45,005 bases of DNA, taken from positions 1-45,005 of the forward strand of contig CAJQNZ010000019.1 of NCBI GenBank assembly GCA_905479835.1, written 5' to 3'. Shown in pieces: positions 16,625-25,318 of this stretch. Under the pieces are notes generated by a model, which had not been told where the DNA came from, ran no database searches, and was given only the letters and a program-made list of their open reading frames with translations. Within the stretch, counting starts at the first letter, position 1, and every line of letters starts with the position of its first letter. The DNA comes from an uncultured Flavobacteriaceae bacterium. Lineage in GTDB: Bacteria > Bacteroidota > Bacteroidia > Flavobacteriales > Flavobacteriaceae. A program made the position numbers and the translations under genes.

Positions 16625-18112
16625 CTACCTTTCAAGATTCAATAAATAATTCTCACCATTCTCAATATGTTTTTGCTGTTTCTCAGAAGGCATTTTATCA
16701 AACATTCTGACCAACATTCCTAGCCTTGGATTTGACAAAAAGAAATCACGATGTGTATGCATAAATCTCCAAAAAAGACCATCCCAAACCACTTGCCATT
16801 CTCCTTTTTTATAGTTACTCATTTTCATAAGATAATTACTTCCGCTGATGTAAGGCTTAGTCGCCATTAAACCGCCATCTGCAAACTGGCTCATGCCATA
16901 AACGTTCGTCACCATAACCCAATCATAGGAATCAATAAAAAGTTCCATAAACCACCTGTAAACCTCATCTGGATCAAATTCACATAACATCATAAAGTTT
17001 CCTAAAACCATTAAACGCTCTATGTGATGGCAATAACCTGTTTTTAATATTTTCTTAATTGTTTTATCAATCGGTAAAATACCTGTAGTACCATCATAAA
17101 ACGATGCTGGAATTTTCTTGTCAAATTTCCAGAAATTAGTTGTTCGTTCCTCACTTCCTCTGGATTCATAAACACCTCTGATAAATTCTCTCCATCCGAT
17201 TATTTGACGTACAAATCCCTCGGTAGAATTGATAGGAACCTTATTTTCTTGAGCATATAATAAACATGCATCAATAATTTCTTTAGGCGTTATTAATCCA
17301 ACATTAAGCATAGGAGTTAAAACGCTATGATTTAGGATGGAATTATCCGCAACAATCGCATCTTCATAGGTTCCAAATTCCATGAATCGCTGTTCAAAAA
17401 ACTGGTATAACCATTCTCTGGTTGTTTTAAAATTAGTAGGATATAATGAATAGTCTGTAAGGCTACCTAAATGATTTGAAAAATGTGTTTCCACATAGTT
17501 TCTGGCTTCCTCATAATACACGTCTACATCAGGAAAATGAATTGATGGCGGTGTTTTTTTTGCGGGATATTTCTTTCTGTTTTCTGTATCAAATGTCCAC
17601 TTTCCTCCTATGGGTTTACCGTCAGAATCTATAAGTATGTTTCGCTTTTTACGCTGATCGGTATAAAAGGTAGTTTGATGGTATTTCTTTTTATCTTTTC
17701 TGAAAAAAGCAGTTAAATCTTCTTTAGAATTTAAAAATAAAGGAGATTTATATTGAGTTGATGATAGTTCGTTTTCATAAAAACCCTTATCCAATCTTTT
17801 TTGAAGCCAATTATCTGTTGGATCTATATAATTGATATGCGTAACTCCTTTTTCTTTCAAATAAGGAATGAGATTTCTGATATCAGAAATAATTTCTGTC
17901 GCTTCTATATAATGCACCTTGATATACTTCTCTTCATTGAGAAAGTCTTCATACCGTTTCATGGTTGCTCTATGAAATGCTATTTTTTGTTTATGAAAAG
18001 AATATTGCTTGAAAAACAAATATTCTTCTACTAAATATACAGGTGCTTTCAGTTTAAAAAGTGGTGACTTTTCAAATAACTGATGCGGAAATACGATGTT
18101 AATTTGTTTCAT
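16625..18112 (-). CDS. Cryptochrome/photolyase-related protein (PF04244, FeS-BCP-like) without Fe-S cysteines
   Basis: 495-residue flavoprotein of the prokaryotic (6-4) photolyase / CryPro family. The N-terminal alpha/beta domain starts [14 protein letters not shown] and contains [16 protein letters not shown]. The FAD domain contains [28 protein letters not shown] and [15 protein letters not shown]. In the well-known members a cysteine cluster (CxxC plus a later C) carrying a 4Fe-4S centre follows the MSxY motif. Here that segment is shortened to KKGEW followed by [11 protein letters not shown] (from about residue 431), so those cysteines are gone. It may be a repair enzyme or photoreceptor with a different redox path. 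It is the last gene of a four-gene operon; its ATG overlaps the preceding stop as ATGA. Confidence 0.85.
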   Translation of the reverse strand: MKQINIVFPHQLFEKSPLFKLKAPVYLVEEYLFFKQYSFHKQKIAFHRATMKRYEDFLNEEKYIKVHYIEATEIISDIRNLIPYLKEKGVTHINYIDPTDNWLQKRLDKGFYENELSSTQYKSPLFLNSKEDLTAFFRKDKKKYHQTTFYTDQRKKRNILIDSDGKPIGGKWTFDTENRKKYPAKKTPPSIHFPDVDVYYEEARNYVETHFSNHLGSLTDYSLYPTNFKTTREWLYQFFEQRFMEFGTYEDAIVADNSILNHSVLTPMLNVGLITPKEIIDACLLYAQENKVPINSTEGFVRQIIGWREFIRGVYESRGSEERTTNFWKFDKKIPASFYDGTTGILPIDKTIKKILKTGYCHHIERLMVLGNFMMLCEFDPDEVYRWFMELFIDSYDWVMVTNVYGMSQFADGGLMATKPYISGSNYLMKMSNYKKGEWQVVWDGLFWRFMHTHRDFFLSNPRLGMLVRMFDKMPSEKQQKHIENGENYLLNLER

Positions 18113-18237
18113 TTGTTTCTTCTACAGCGTTCGCTACAGTATTTTACTTCGTCCCAATTCTTTTCCCATTTTTTGCGCCAAGTAAATGGTCGTTTACAAA
18201 CAATACATGTTTTTTCTGGAAGATGTTGTTTTTTCAT
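18109..18237 (-). CDS. DUF2256 small zinc-ribbon protein
   Basis: A 42-codon gene too short for most gene callers: it reads [14 protein letters not shown], then [14 protein letters not shown], then [14 protein letters not shown]. The pattern (LPxKxCxxCxRPFxWRKKW ... YCSxxCR) is the DUF2256 signature, with four cysteines likely to bind one zinc ion. Both ends are coupled: its ATG overlaps the stop of the upstream photolyase as ATGA, and its own stop overlaps the next photolyase start as ATGA. DUF2256 genes are often found beside photolyase genes, so a supporting role in photolyase function is plausible but unproven. Confidence 0.9.
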   Translation of the reverse strand: MKKQHLPEKTCIVCKRPFTWRKKWEKNWDEVKYCSERCRRNK

Positions 18238-19715
18238 TTCTTAGTATTAACATGTAATTGCAATAAACGCTTCTTTTCTTTTTGAACAGCAGGATGTTTT
18301 TTATGTCCCCATATTTTATCTCTAGCAATCCTTGAACTTTCTTGTAAATCTACAATAGGAAGAGGATAATCTTCTCCTATTACAACACCACAAAAGGTTT
18401 GTTCCATTACAGTCATTTTCCAAGGCTCGTGTATATAGGTTAAAGGAACATTCTCCAATTCTGGAATCCATTTTTTAATAAAAACTCCTTCAGGATCATG
18501 CTCTTGGGAATTTTTTACAGGATTGTATAAACGTACTGTATTAATACCTGTCGTTCCTGCTTGCATTTGAAATTGCGGATAATGGATTCCTGGTTCGTAA
18601 TCTAAAAACTGTCGTGCTAGATGATAGGTGCCTTCTCGCCAATCTTGGTCTAGATTAAATGTCAAAAAGGAAACGACCATAGCACGCATTCTAAAATTAA
18701 TCCAACCTGTTTCTTCAACTGCACGCATACACGCGTCTATTAACGGAAATCCTGTTGTACCTGTTTTCCAAGCCTTGATAAAAGTGTCGTTTTTTTTATG
18801 TGACAACAACTCGTAACCGTTATTGATACAATCAGTTTCATAGCGACATTCTACTTCAAATTTCTGAATGAAATGACAATGCCAATGCAGTCTCGTAAGC
18901 ATTGCAGAAAAAGCCTTGCTATTTTTTGTTCCGTTTGGATGCGTACCCACAAATTGAAAGACTTGCTTGATACTTATATTTCCCCAAGCCAAAAAAGGAG
19001 ATAATCTGCTACATGATACCCTGCTTTCTGCAGGTTTAGAAATATGCTTTTGATAGTTAAAACCTCTTTGGACTGTAAATGATTTTAAATATCTCCAAGC
19101 ATTAATTTCTCCTGCTGGCTGATACTGTTCTGGGTATTCTATCAACCTCTTTTCTAAATCTTCAGGAACTGTAAAATGATGTTCCAGTTTTTTTTCATTA
19201 GAGTTTGAATAGGTATTTTTAATCACAGGAGTATGCATTGTTGCGTGCCACTTTCTGTTCCAAGAATCTCTATTTTTAATACCTCTTAAAATTCCATCTC
19301 GCTGTGATTCTTGCCAAGAGATTCTATTTTCTTTACAAAACGAGGTGATTATTTTATCACGATTCCAAGTAATCTGAGTGCCACTTTCTCGATAACTAAA
19401 AAGGTTTTTTATGTCAAATGATTCATTCAAATAGTTAAATACATCTATCGCTTCACCATAGAAAACCTCAACATTTCTATTATAAACAGCCAATGTTTTA
19501 TTTAAAACTACAGTTGATTGATATATAAACTGTAAATGCCTTGGACTGGTATCCGGATATTCTATGATTGTAGGTTCAAACAAGTATATGATGCGATATG
19601 GAATACCTGCTTGTTCCGCTTTAAATAAGGGCTCATGATCCTGTGAACGGATATCTCGTTTTAACCAAACAATATTTATAGCCTGTCGATTCAATAGGTA
19701 AGTTGTTTTTTGCAT
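18234..19715 (-). CDS. Cryptochrome / deoxyribodipyrimidine photolyase family protein
   Basis: 493-residue two-domain flavoprotein. Residues of about 13-140 are the photolyase antenna alpha/beta domain ([20 protein letters not shown], then IIYLFEP). The FAD-binding helical domain follows ([78 protein letters not shown]). The usual class I motif SWQWVAG is replaced by [18 protein letters not shown], so this is a divergent clade for which I cannot decide between CPD repair and photoreception. The C-terminus is basic. The first 25 bases overlap the end of the preceding photolyase-like gene, and the stop overlaps DUF2256, so translation is coupled. ATG 19715 is used. Confidence 0.88.
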   Translation of the reverse strand: MQKTTYLLNRQAINIVWLKRDIRSQDHEPLFKAEQAGIPYRIIYLFEPTIIEYPDTSPRHLQFIYQSTVVLNKTLAVYNRNVEVFYGEAIDVFNYLNESFDIKNLFSYRESGTQITWNRDKIITSFCKENRISWQESQRDGILRGIKNRDSWNRKWHATMHTPVIKNTYSNSNEKKLEHHFTVPEDLEKRLIEYPEQYQPAGEINAWRYLKSFTVQRGFNYQKHISKPAESRVSCSRLSPFLAWGNISIKQVFQFVGTHPNGTKNSKAFSAMLTRLHWHCHFIQKFEVECRYETDCINNGYELLSHKKNDTFIKAWKTGTTGFPLIDACMRAVEETGWINFRMRAMVVSFLTFNLDQDWREGTYHLARQFLDYEPGIHYPQFQMQAGTTGINTVRLYNPVKNSQEHDPEGVFIKKWIPELENVPLTYIHEPWKMTVMEQTFCGVVIGEDYPLPIVDLQESSRIARDKIWGHKKHPAVQKEKKRLLQLHVNTKK

Positions 19716-20902
19716 TTTTTCCAGAAAGCAAAGAAAGAAGGGTAATAACCTTCCACATCAAACATCCATTCTCTAGCAACTGCTATCCCTTCATAATGAT
19801 TGCTTAAAGGATGTTCCTTATAGTAAATTTCTTTAACATTATGCATTGTAATAAGGTCCTTAAATTCACCTATAAAAATTTGAATAGAAGGAATGTTTTC
19901 TTCAGAAATGTTAATAATAAAATCTATCGTTTTTTGAGATACAGGATATTGGTGAAAATGTGATGGTTCTAATAATAAAATTCTATTTGCAACAACATCT
20001 TTATCCCAAAGTGGATCTAAATTGTAAAAATTATAAATATAAGTCGGAAGTAGTTCGTCAACTTCAATAGGCTTTTGATTCGGTAAAGGAGTTTTTAATT
20101 CCAATTCCACTGTATCTTTTAAAATCTGAGGTATGTCTAGTGTACTAAAAGCCTCATAAGGCACATCTAAAAATGTATTTTTCTGTTGTGTGAAACAGTA
20201 TTTATTGATGTTGTCTTGATTGGCAATATATTTTTTATTGGCATTTGTTCCGGCAACCCATTGCCAACTCAAAGTGTTACTTGCCCAATCTGCATCCAAT
20301 AAATGATAGTACATCCATTGCGCTGGCACTTTCCAATAACTCTGTCCAATATTACATGCTATAGACGCAATGTACATCCTCAGGTGATTGTGAAGATAGC
20401 CAGTTTTATAAAATGTTTCAATGCTATTGTCTATGGCTTCAATTCCAGTATTGGCTTCTACAATCGCTTTTGAAATAGACGTATTTGAAACAGGATTTTG
20501 CACGTGTTTTATATCTTTATTAATGGCATCGCCTTTCGCAATCCATATTTGCTGCCAGTAATCTCTCCAAGCCAGTTCTTGAATGAACTTTTCTATTTCT
20601 GCGGGCTTGTAACCTCTATCCAACATTTCAGAAAGTATAAATTTTGTAGAGATAATACCTCTCGAAATATAGGGAGATAAATAGGTAACCGATCCATTTA
20701 CATAGTTTCTGGTAGATCCATATTTTACTGGATCAATAGCACGAATACGTTGCAAAATTTCTACATAAGAAATAGGGAATAAAGCATCCTGTTCTTTAAA
20801 TAATTTCATTGATTGTTTACCTGTTTTATTCCAAAATAATAATGAGACTTGAACACTTCTGTCCATATGAAGGTTACGTGATAAATGTACAAAACCTTTC
20901 AT
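19691..20902 (-). CDS. Photolyase FAD-binding-domain protein with apparently reversed domain order
   Basis: 403-residue protein; start at ATG 20902 ([10 protein letters not shown]), because the frame upstream offers only TTG. The photolyase FAD domain begins almost at once (residues of about 40-260): [48 protein letters not shown], and the full signature [20 protein letters not shown]. The N-terminal antenna domain is missing. Instead, residues of about 275-400 look like a small alpha/beta domain ([47 protein letters not shown]), which may be an antenna-type domain moved to the C-terminus; this is an inference. First gene of the operon, coupled to the next photolyase by a 25-base overlap. Confidence 0.85.
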   Translation of the reverse strand: MKGFVHLSRNLHMDRSVQVSLLFWNKTGKQSMKLFKEQDALFPISYVEILQRIRAIDPVKYGSTRNYVNGSVTYLSPYISRGIISTKFILSEMLDRGYKPAEIEKFIQELAWRDYWQQIWIAKGDAINKDIKHVQNPVSNTSISKAIVEANTGIEAIDNSIETFYKTGYLHNHLRMYIASIACNIGQSYWKVPAQWMYYHLLDADWASNTLSWQWVAGTNANKKYIANQDNINKYCFTQQKNTFLDVPYEAFSTLDIPQILKDTVELELKTPLPNQKPIEVDELLPTYIYNFYNLDPLWDKDVVANRILLLEPSHFHQYPVSQKTIDFIINISEENIPSIQIFIGEFKDLITMHNVKEIYYKEHPLSNHYEGIAVAREWMFDVEGYYPSFFAFWKKCKKQLTY

Positions 20903-21010
20903 TATTTTATGTTTTACCAAACAAGTAATTTAAAAATAATTGAAGGAATACTCTACTTAAGTTTTGTAATTAAATAGGTATTTCAAGAAGAAATTAAGTA
21001 GGAAATTATT

Positions 21011-22084
21011 CTAAAACAAATGATCAATCCTATTCTTCTGGATGGCTTGTTTTGCGATGACTAAAAGTAGTTGCGTGTGTTTATTAAAATACGCAAAGCG
21101 TTTGTCTGTGGTATAGCCTTTAGCATATCTATAATAAATCTGTTGCGCAATTACTGCCAATTTAAACAATCCATACACATAATAGAAAACCAAATTATTA
21201 ATTGGTCTTCCACTCTTTTTACTGTATTGCTCTACTATTTCTAATCTGTTAGGATTTCCTTCAAAAACTGTTGGACTCGGCAATCCTTTTTTAAGCATAT
21301 CATTATCAGCATCTGTAAGCCAATAAGACAATGATGTTCCTAAGTCCATCAACGGATCTCCAAGTGTACACATTTCCCAATCTAAAATAGTCGTAATTTC
21401 TGTCCAAGAATCATCCTTAAACATCACATTATCATATTTAAAATCATTGTGAATCAAACTACTCGCACTTTCTTTTGGTTGGTTATCCTGCAACCATTTC
21501 ATGACAAATGTTGATTCTGGAAGATCATCAGTCTGCGCTTTTAAATATTGTTTTGTCCAAGTTGAAATCTGCCGTTCAACATATCCTTCTGGCTTTCCTA
21601 AATCTGAAAGTCCAGCCTTTTTATAATCAACATTATGCAAATCAACATAGGTGTCTAACCAAGAGTTTGAAATTGTTTTAAATTCGTTTGGAGAAATCAC
21701 TCTTTTTTTTGCTTCCTGATAGTCTAGAATAATTCCGTTTGCCTTTTCCATAATATAAAAAGAGGAACCAATGACCGACTCATCATCAGTAAAAGAATAC
21801 ACCTTTGGAATCTTAGTAAACTCAGTGTATAAATTAGACAACACTTTGAATTCACGACTCATATCATGGCCGTGTTTTATGGCTCCAAAAGGAGGTCTTC
21901 TAAGAACAAACTCCTTGTTTTCTATCTCTAATAAATATGTGAGATTTGAAAATCCGCCAGAAAATCTTTTTATATCAAGGTTACTTTTAGGGTCAAGAAT
22001 TAATTCACAATCGTGTAAATATTGCTTAAGTTTATCTTTAGGCAATGCCTCTTCTTTACTTACCTCTACTGTTGAATTTGACAT
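21011..22084 (-). CDS. Phosphotransferase-fold (APH) protein, ACAD10/11-type kinase
   Basis: 357-residue protein of the aminoglycoside phosphotransferase superfamily (PF01636). Motifs are the N-lobe SGGFSNLTYLLEI and FVLRRPPFGAIKHG, the Brenner catalytic loop H212-N-D214-F-K-Y-D-N, and the metal-binding DWE (235-237) in ILDWEMCTLGDPLMDLG. The LRRPPFG and GDPLMDLG blocks match the subfamily fused to or beside acyl-CoA dehydrogenases (ACAD10/11), which phosphorylate hydroxyacyl-CoA intermediates. It starts 3 bases after the stop of such a dehydrogenase, supporting a joint role in 4-hydroxyacyl-CoA breakdown. It is not an antibiotic-resistance gene by this evidence. Confidence 0.88.
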   Translation of the reverse strand: MSNSTVEVSKEEALPKDKLKQYLHDCELILDPKSNLDIKRFSGGFSNLTYLLEIENKEFVLRRPPFGAIKHGHDMSREFKVLSNLYTEFTKIPKVYSFTDDESVIGSSFYIMEKANGIILDYQEAKKRVISPNEFKTISNSWLDTYVDLHNVDYKKAGLSDLGKPEGYVERQISTWTKQYLKAQTDDLPESTFVMKWLQDNQPKESASSLIHNDFKYDNVMFKDDSWTEITTILDWEMCTLGDPLMDLGTSLSYWLTDADNDMLKKGLPSPTVFEGNPNRLEIVEQYSKKSGRPINNLVFYYVYGLFKLAVIAQQIYYRYAKGYTTDKRFAYFNKHTQLLLVIAKQAIQKNRIDHLF

Positions 22085-22087
22085 CGC

Positions 22088-23305
22088 TTATTCTTTGGTG
22101 AAGTTTCTAATCGTTCTTTTTCCTAATTGATACATATGTACTTCGTCAGGACCATCTGCATACTTCAACATTCTACCGTACAGATAAAACTGTGATAATG
22201 GTAAATCTTGAGAAACTCCTTTTGCGCCATGAATTTGCATCGCTCTATCAACAACTTTCAACAACATATTTGGTGCAACTATTTTAATCATAGCGATGAT
22301 GTCTGTTGCTGCTTTATTTCCAACAGTATCCATCATTGATGCCGCTTTTAAAGTCAATAATCTTGCTTGTTCTATTTCACATTTAGATTTTGCAATATCT
22401 TGACGTATGCTACTGTATTCACTCAATTGTTTGCCAAAAGTTGATCTTTCTACAACACGCTTACACATCATTTCTAATGCGCGTTCTGCCATTCCTATCA
22501 TTCGCATACAGTGATGAATTCTTCCAGGACCAAGACGTCCTTGAGCGATTTCAAAACCTCTACCTTCACCCAACAAAATATTTTCAACGGGAACTCTCAC
22601 ATTTTCTAAAAGTATTTCAGCATGACCTTCAGGAGAATCAAAATTTCCCAAAACAGCCATCGGACGAACAACCGTTAAGCCTTTTGTATCCATTGGTACA
22701 ATAATCATACTTTGTTGTGTATGTCTTGATGCATTTGGATCGGTTTTTCCCATAACGATGGAAACCTTACAATTCTCACTCATAGCGCCTGAAACATACC
22801 ATTTTCGACCGTTGATTACATATTCATCTCCATCTCTTACGATAGATGTTTCTATATTAGTAGCATCAGAAGAGGCTACTTGAGGTTCAGTCATTAAGAA
22901 TGCCGAACGAATATCTCCATTCAACAATGGTTTTAACCATTTTTCTTGCTGTTTTGGAGTAGCATATTTGGCAAAAACCTCCATATTTCCTGTATCAGGA
23001 GCAGAACAGTTAAAAATCTCTGAACACCATGGAATTCTTCCCATCAATTCTGCCATTGCAGCATATTCTAGGTTCGTTAATCCTGGACTAAACGCTCCAT
23101 AACTTTTTGGAAGAAATAAGTTCCACAATCCTGCTTCTTTGGCTGTTGCTTTTAACTTTTCTACGGAAGGATGCAACTTCCAAAAATTTTCTGGCTTTGA
23201 ATTATAAGCATTCACTTCTGCTTCTATTGGATAAATATGCTTATCCATAAAATCTTGCAGTTTTTGCAATAACTCTTTTACTTTATCTGTGTGTTCGAAG
23301 TTCAT
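22088..23305 (-). CDS. Acyl-CoA dehydrogenase (ACAD10/11-like)
   Basis: 405-residue FAD enzyme for alpha-beta oxidation of acyl-CoA. Domain order is N-terminal helices (1-125), a middle beta-barrel ([37 protein letters not shown]) and C-terminal helices ([53 protein letters not shown]). The PQVASSDA version of the middle motif and the partner kinase downstream point to the ACAD10/11 subgroup, which dehydrates phosphorylated 4-hydroxyacyl-CoA. The start codon is ATG 23305; a palindromic repeat lies just upstream, between it and the SDR gene. Confidence 0.92.
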   Translation of the reverse strand: MNFEHTDKVKELLQKLQDFMDKHIYPIEAEVNAYNSKPENFWKLHPSVEKLKATAKEAGLWNLFLPKSYGAFSPGLTNLEYAAMAELMGRIPWCSEIFNCSAPDTGNMEVFAKYATPKQQEKWLKPLLNGDIRSAFLMTEPQVASSDATNIETSIVRDGDEYVINGRKWYVSGAMSENCKVSIVMGKTDPNASRHTQQSMIIVPMDTKGLTVVRPMAVLGNFDSPEGHAEILLENVRVPVENILLGEGRGFEIAQGRLGPGRIHHCMRMIGMAERALEMMCKRVVERSTFGKQLSEYSSIRQDIAKSKCEIEQARLLTLKAASMMDTVGNKAATDIIAMIKIVAPNMLLKVVDRAMQIHGAKGVSQDLPLSQFYLYGRMLKYADGPDEVHMYQLGKRTIRNFTKE

Positions 23306-23339
23306 TTTAGTGTGTTTTAAAACAATTGATTTTACTAAT

Positions 23340-23406
23340 TGTCTGGTCGCGCGCAGTCGAGACCTACATACTTATTACTTAGTTCTCGACTGCGCTCGAA
23401 CGGACA
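23340..23406. repeat. Inverted pair of short palindromic repeats
   Basis: Two 25-base arms face each other: GTCGCGCGCAGTCGAGACC in the left (23340-23364) and GTTCTCGACTGCGCTCGAAC in the right (23382-23401), extending to GGACA at 23406. They differ at about four positions and would fold into a long stem-loop between the SDR and acyl-CoA dehydrogenase genes. Confidence 0.8.
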
Positions 23407-23420
23407 GTTTAAAGTCTCTT

Positions 23421-24197
23421 TTATCCTGAAATTAAATAACCTCCATCTGCTACTTGCAAACTTCCTGTAATATAACTTCCTGCTTCAGAAGCCAATAAAA
23501 GCGCAACACTTGCTATTTCTTCTGATTGTCCCATTCTACTCAATGGTAATTTCTTATTCATGTGTCCCATCACTTTTTCATCTGTCCACAATGCAGCAGA
23601 AAACTTTGTTTGAATTAATCCAGGACAAATAGCATTTACACGAATGTTATGTCTTCCCCATTCCTTCGCTTGATTTTTGGTAAGCATAGAAATTGCTGCC
23701 TTGCTTGTAGAGTACAATCCTAGTCCTAAACCTGGAGTTTCGCCTTCAACAGAACTAATATTGATTACGCTTCCACTTCCTCTTGATTTCATACTATCTA
23801 AACATTTATTTGCCAAATCCCAAGGTGCTTTCACATTGATATTCATTATTTTATCAAAAGCATCTGATGGAGAATCTTCGATAGGTCCATATATAGGATT
23901 CGTTGCAGCATTGTTTACCAATATGTCTATACCTCCACATTCAGAAATTGTTTTTTCTACCAAACTTGTTCGGCTATTTTCATCACCTACGTGACATGAA
24001 ATAGCAATTGCTTTTAAACCGAGTTCTTTAAATTCGGCAACAACTTCTTCACATGCATCTTGTTTTCGACTACTTATAACTACAGTTGCTCCACATTCGG
24101 CTAATGCTTTGGCAGTCGCTTTTCCAATTCCTTTTGAAGAACCTGTAACAATGGCTACTTTACCATTTAAATTAAATTTATCTTTTATTGTATTCAT
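23421..24197 (-). CDS. Short-chain dehydrogenase/reductase (SDR)
   Basis: 258-residue classical SDR. The NAD(P)-binding motif TGSSKGIG is at 18-25, NNAA at 95-98, and the catalytic set is S148/S149 (INISSVEG), Y162 and K166 (YSTSK). The C-terminus ends VADGGYLISG, as in FabG-like enzymes. Within an acyl-CoA cluster it most likely oxidises or reduces a hydroxyacyl-CoA, but the substrate cannot be read from sequence. It begins 15 bases after the 3-hydroxyacyl-CoA dehydrogenase gene, so they share a transcript. Confidence 0.92.
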   Translation of the reverse strand: MNTIKDKFNLNGKVAIVTGSSKGIGKATAKALAECGATVVISSRKQDACEEVVAEFKELGLKAIAISCHVGDENSRTSLVEKTISECGGIDILVNNAATNPIYGPIEDSPSDAFDKIMNINVKAPWDLANKCLDSMKSRGSGSVINISSVEGETPGLGLGLYSTSKAAISMLTKNQAKEWGRHNIRVNAICPGLIQTKFSAALWTDEKVMGHMNKKLPLSRMGQSEEIASVALLLASEAGSYITGSLQVADGGYLISG

Positions 24198-24212
24198 CTG
24201 ATCTGACTTGTT

Positions 24213-25109
24213 TTATGTTAAAAAATCTGAATTTCTATATGCTGGTTTTGGATATTTATAAAAACCTTCTCCAGTTTTCATTCCCAATTTATTGGTGTCC
24301 ATAAAACGCTTTTTAAAATAATCTACACGTAGTTTTCTGTGCTTTTCTCCCGTTCTTTCACTCCACAATTTTTCGACATTATAAACGGTTTCTAAACCAA
24401 TCATATCCATGATTGCACAAGGTCCCATTTTTGTTCCAGAAGTAATCATCCATGTTTTATCGATTGTTTCGTGATCAGCAACTTCATTAACCAATAAGTC
24501 TCCTGCTGCTTGTAATAATGGTCCTAATAATGTGTTTATTACATAACCATGTTGCTCTTTATGAATTGGTATTGGAACCATTCCTATTTCTTTTGAAAAT
24601 TCTATAATTCTATCAAAATATTTAGGATCTGTTGTTGCATGTCCCATCACTTCGCCAATATTGGCATCCCAAATCCAATTTGCAAAATGCAATGCTAAAA
24701 ACTTTTCTGGTCGTCCAGTTTCTTCAGCATATTGACTTGGAATCATTGTAGAAGAATTGGTTGTGAAAATTGTTTTTTCTGGTGCTACTTTTGATAACTC
24801 AATATAAAAAGCCTTTTTTATCTCCAAATTTTCTGGAACTGACTCGCTAATTAAATCTGCATCTTTTACAGCATCAGACAAATTGGTAGTGTAACTCAAT
24901 CGAGAAAAAGTTTCGTCAATTTCTTGTTGAGAAGCACCACGAGTTGCCATAAACAATTGTGCAAATTGTTGATGAAATTGCTTCCCTCTTTCAAGACCTT
25001 TGTCAAAAGCATCATAAACTGTTACATTGAATCCTTTAAAAGCAGTCTGCCAAGCAATTTGTGAGCCCAAAGTTCCTGCTCCAGCAATCGTTACGTTTTT
25101 TATTATCAT
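24213..25109 (-). CDS. 3-hydroxyacyl-CoA dehydrogenase family protein
   Basis: 298-residue NAD-dependent dehydrogenase. The dinucleotide fold is AGAGTLGSQIAW (G10-x-G12-x-x-G15). The catalytic histidine is probably H141, in LALHFANWIWDANIGEVM, with E153 as partner. The C-terminal dimerisation domain contains GYVINTLLGPLLQAAGDLL and GPCAIMDMIGLETVY. The usual HFFNP context of the active histidine is replaced by HFANWIWD, so this is a divergent subgroup and substrate specificity may differ from 3-hydroxybutyryl-CoA. It is upstream of the SDR gene in the acyl-CoA cluster. Start ATG 25109. Confidence 0.88.
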   Translation of the reverse strand: MIIKNVTIAGAGTLGSQIAWQTAFKGFNVTVYDAFDKGLERGKQFHQQFAQLFMATRGASQQEIDETFSRLSYTTNLSDAVKDADLISESVPENLEIKKAFYIELSKVAPEKTIFTTNSSTMIPSQYAEETGRPEKFLALHFANWIWDANIGEVMGHATTDPKYFDRIIEFSKEIGMVPIPIHKEQHGYVINTLLGPLLQAAGDLLVNEVADHETIDKTWMITSGTKMGPCAIMDMIGLETVYNVEKLWSERTGEKHRKLRVDYFKKRFMDTNKLGMKTGEGFYKYPKPAYRNSDFLT

Positions 25110-25140
25110 ATTCTTTTTTTTAATAATTGTCGCGTTTAAT

Positions 25141-25235
25141 ACTATTCTCGATACAATTTTTGTTCATTTCAATCACAAAAATCACTCGAATTGACGGCTT
25201 GTTTAAATTTGTCAGTTCGAGCGCAGTCGAGAACT
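25141..25235. repeat. Half of a long repeat next to a short palindromic repeat
   Basis: 25141-25196 matches the right half of the long repeat: ATTCTCGATACAATTTTTG, then TCACTCGAATTGACGG. 25210-25235 is a full short copy with core TTCGAGCGCAGTCGAGAAC. Another remnant, CTCGATAATGCTCGAGGAGA, lies near 25291-25310. The whole 209-base gap between the two dehydrogenase genes is repeat-derived. Confidence 0.75.
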
Positions 25236-25318
25236 ATAAAAACCTCTCGTTTTACTTTGCAAGGTATCTTCGCTCAAAATATATTTCAATCTCGATAATG
25301 CTCGAGGAGACATCCTTC

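Noticed and set aside
21011..22084. Aminoglycoside resistance gene
   Set aside because: Although of the APH superfamily, the LRRPPFG motif and the neighbouring acyl-CoA dehydrogenase place it with ACAD10/11-type kinases.
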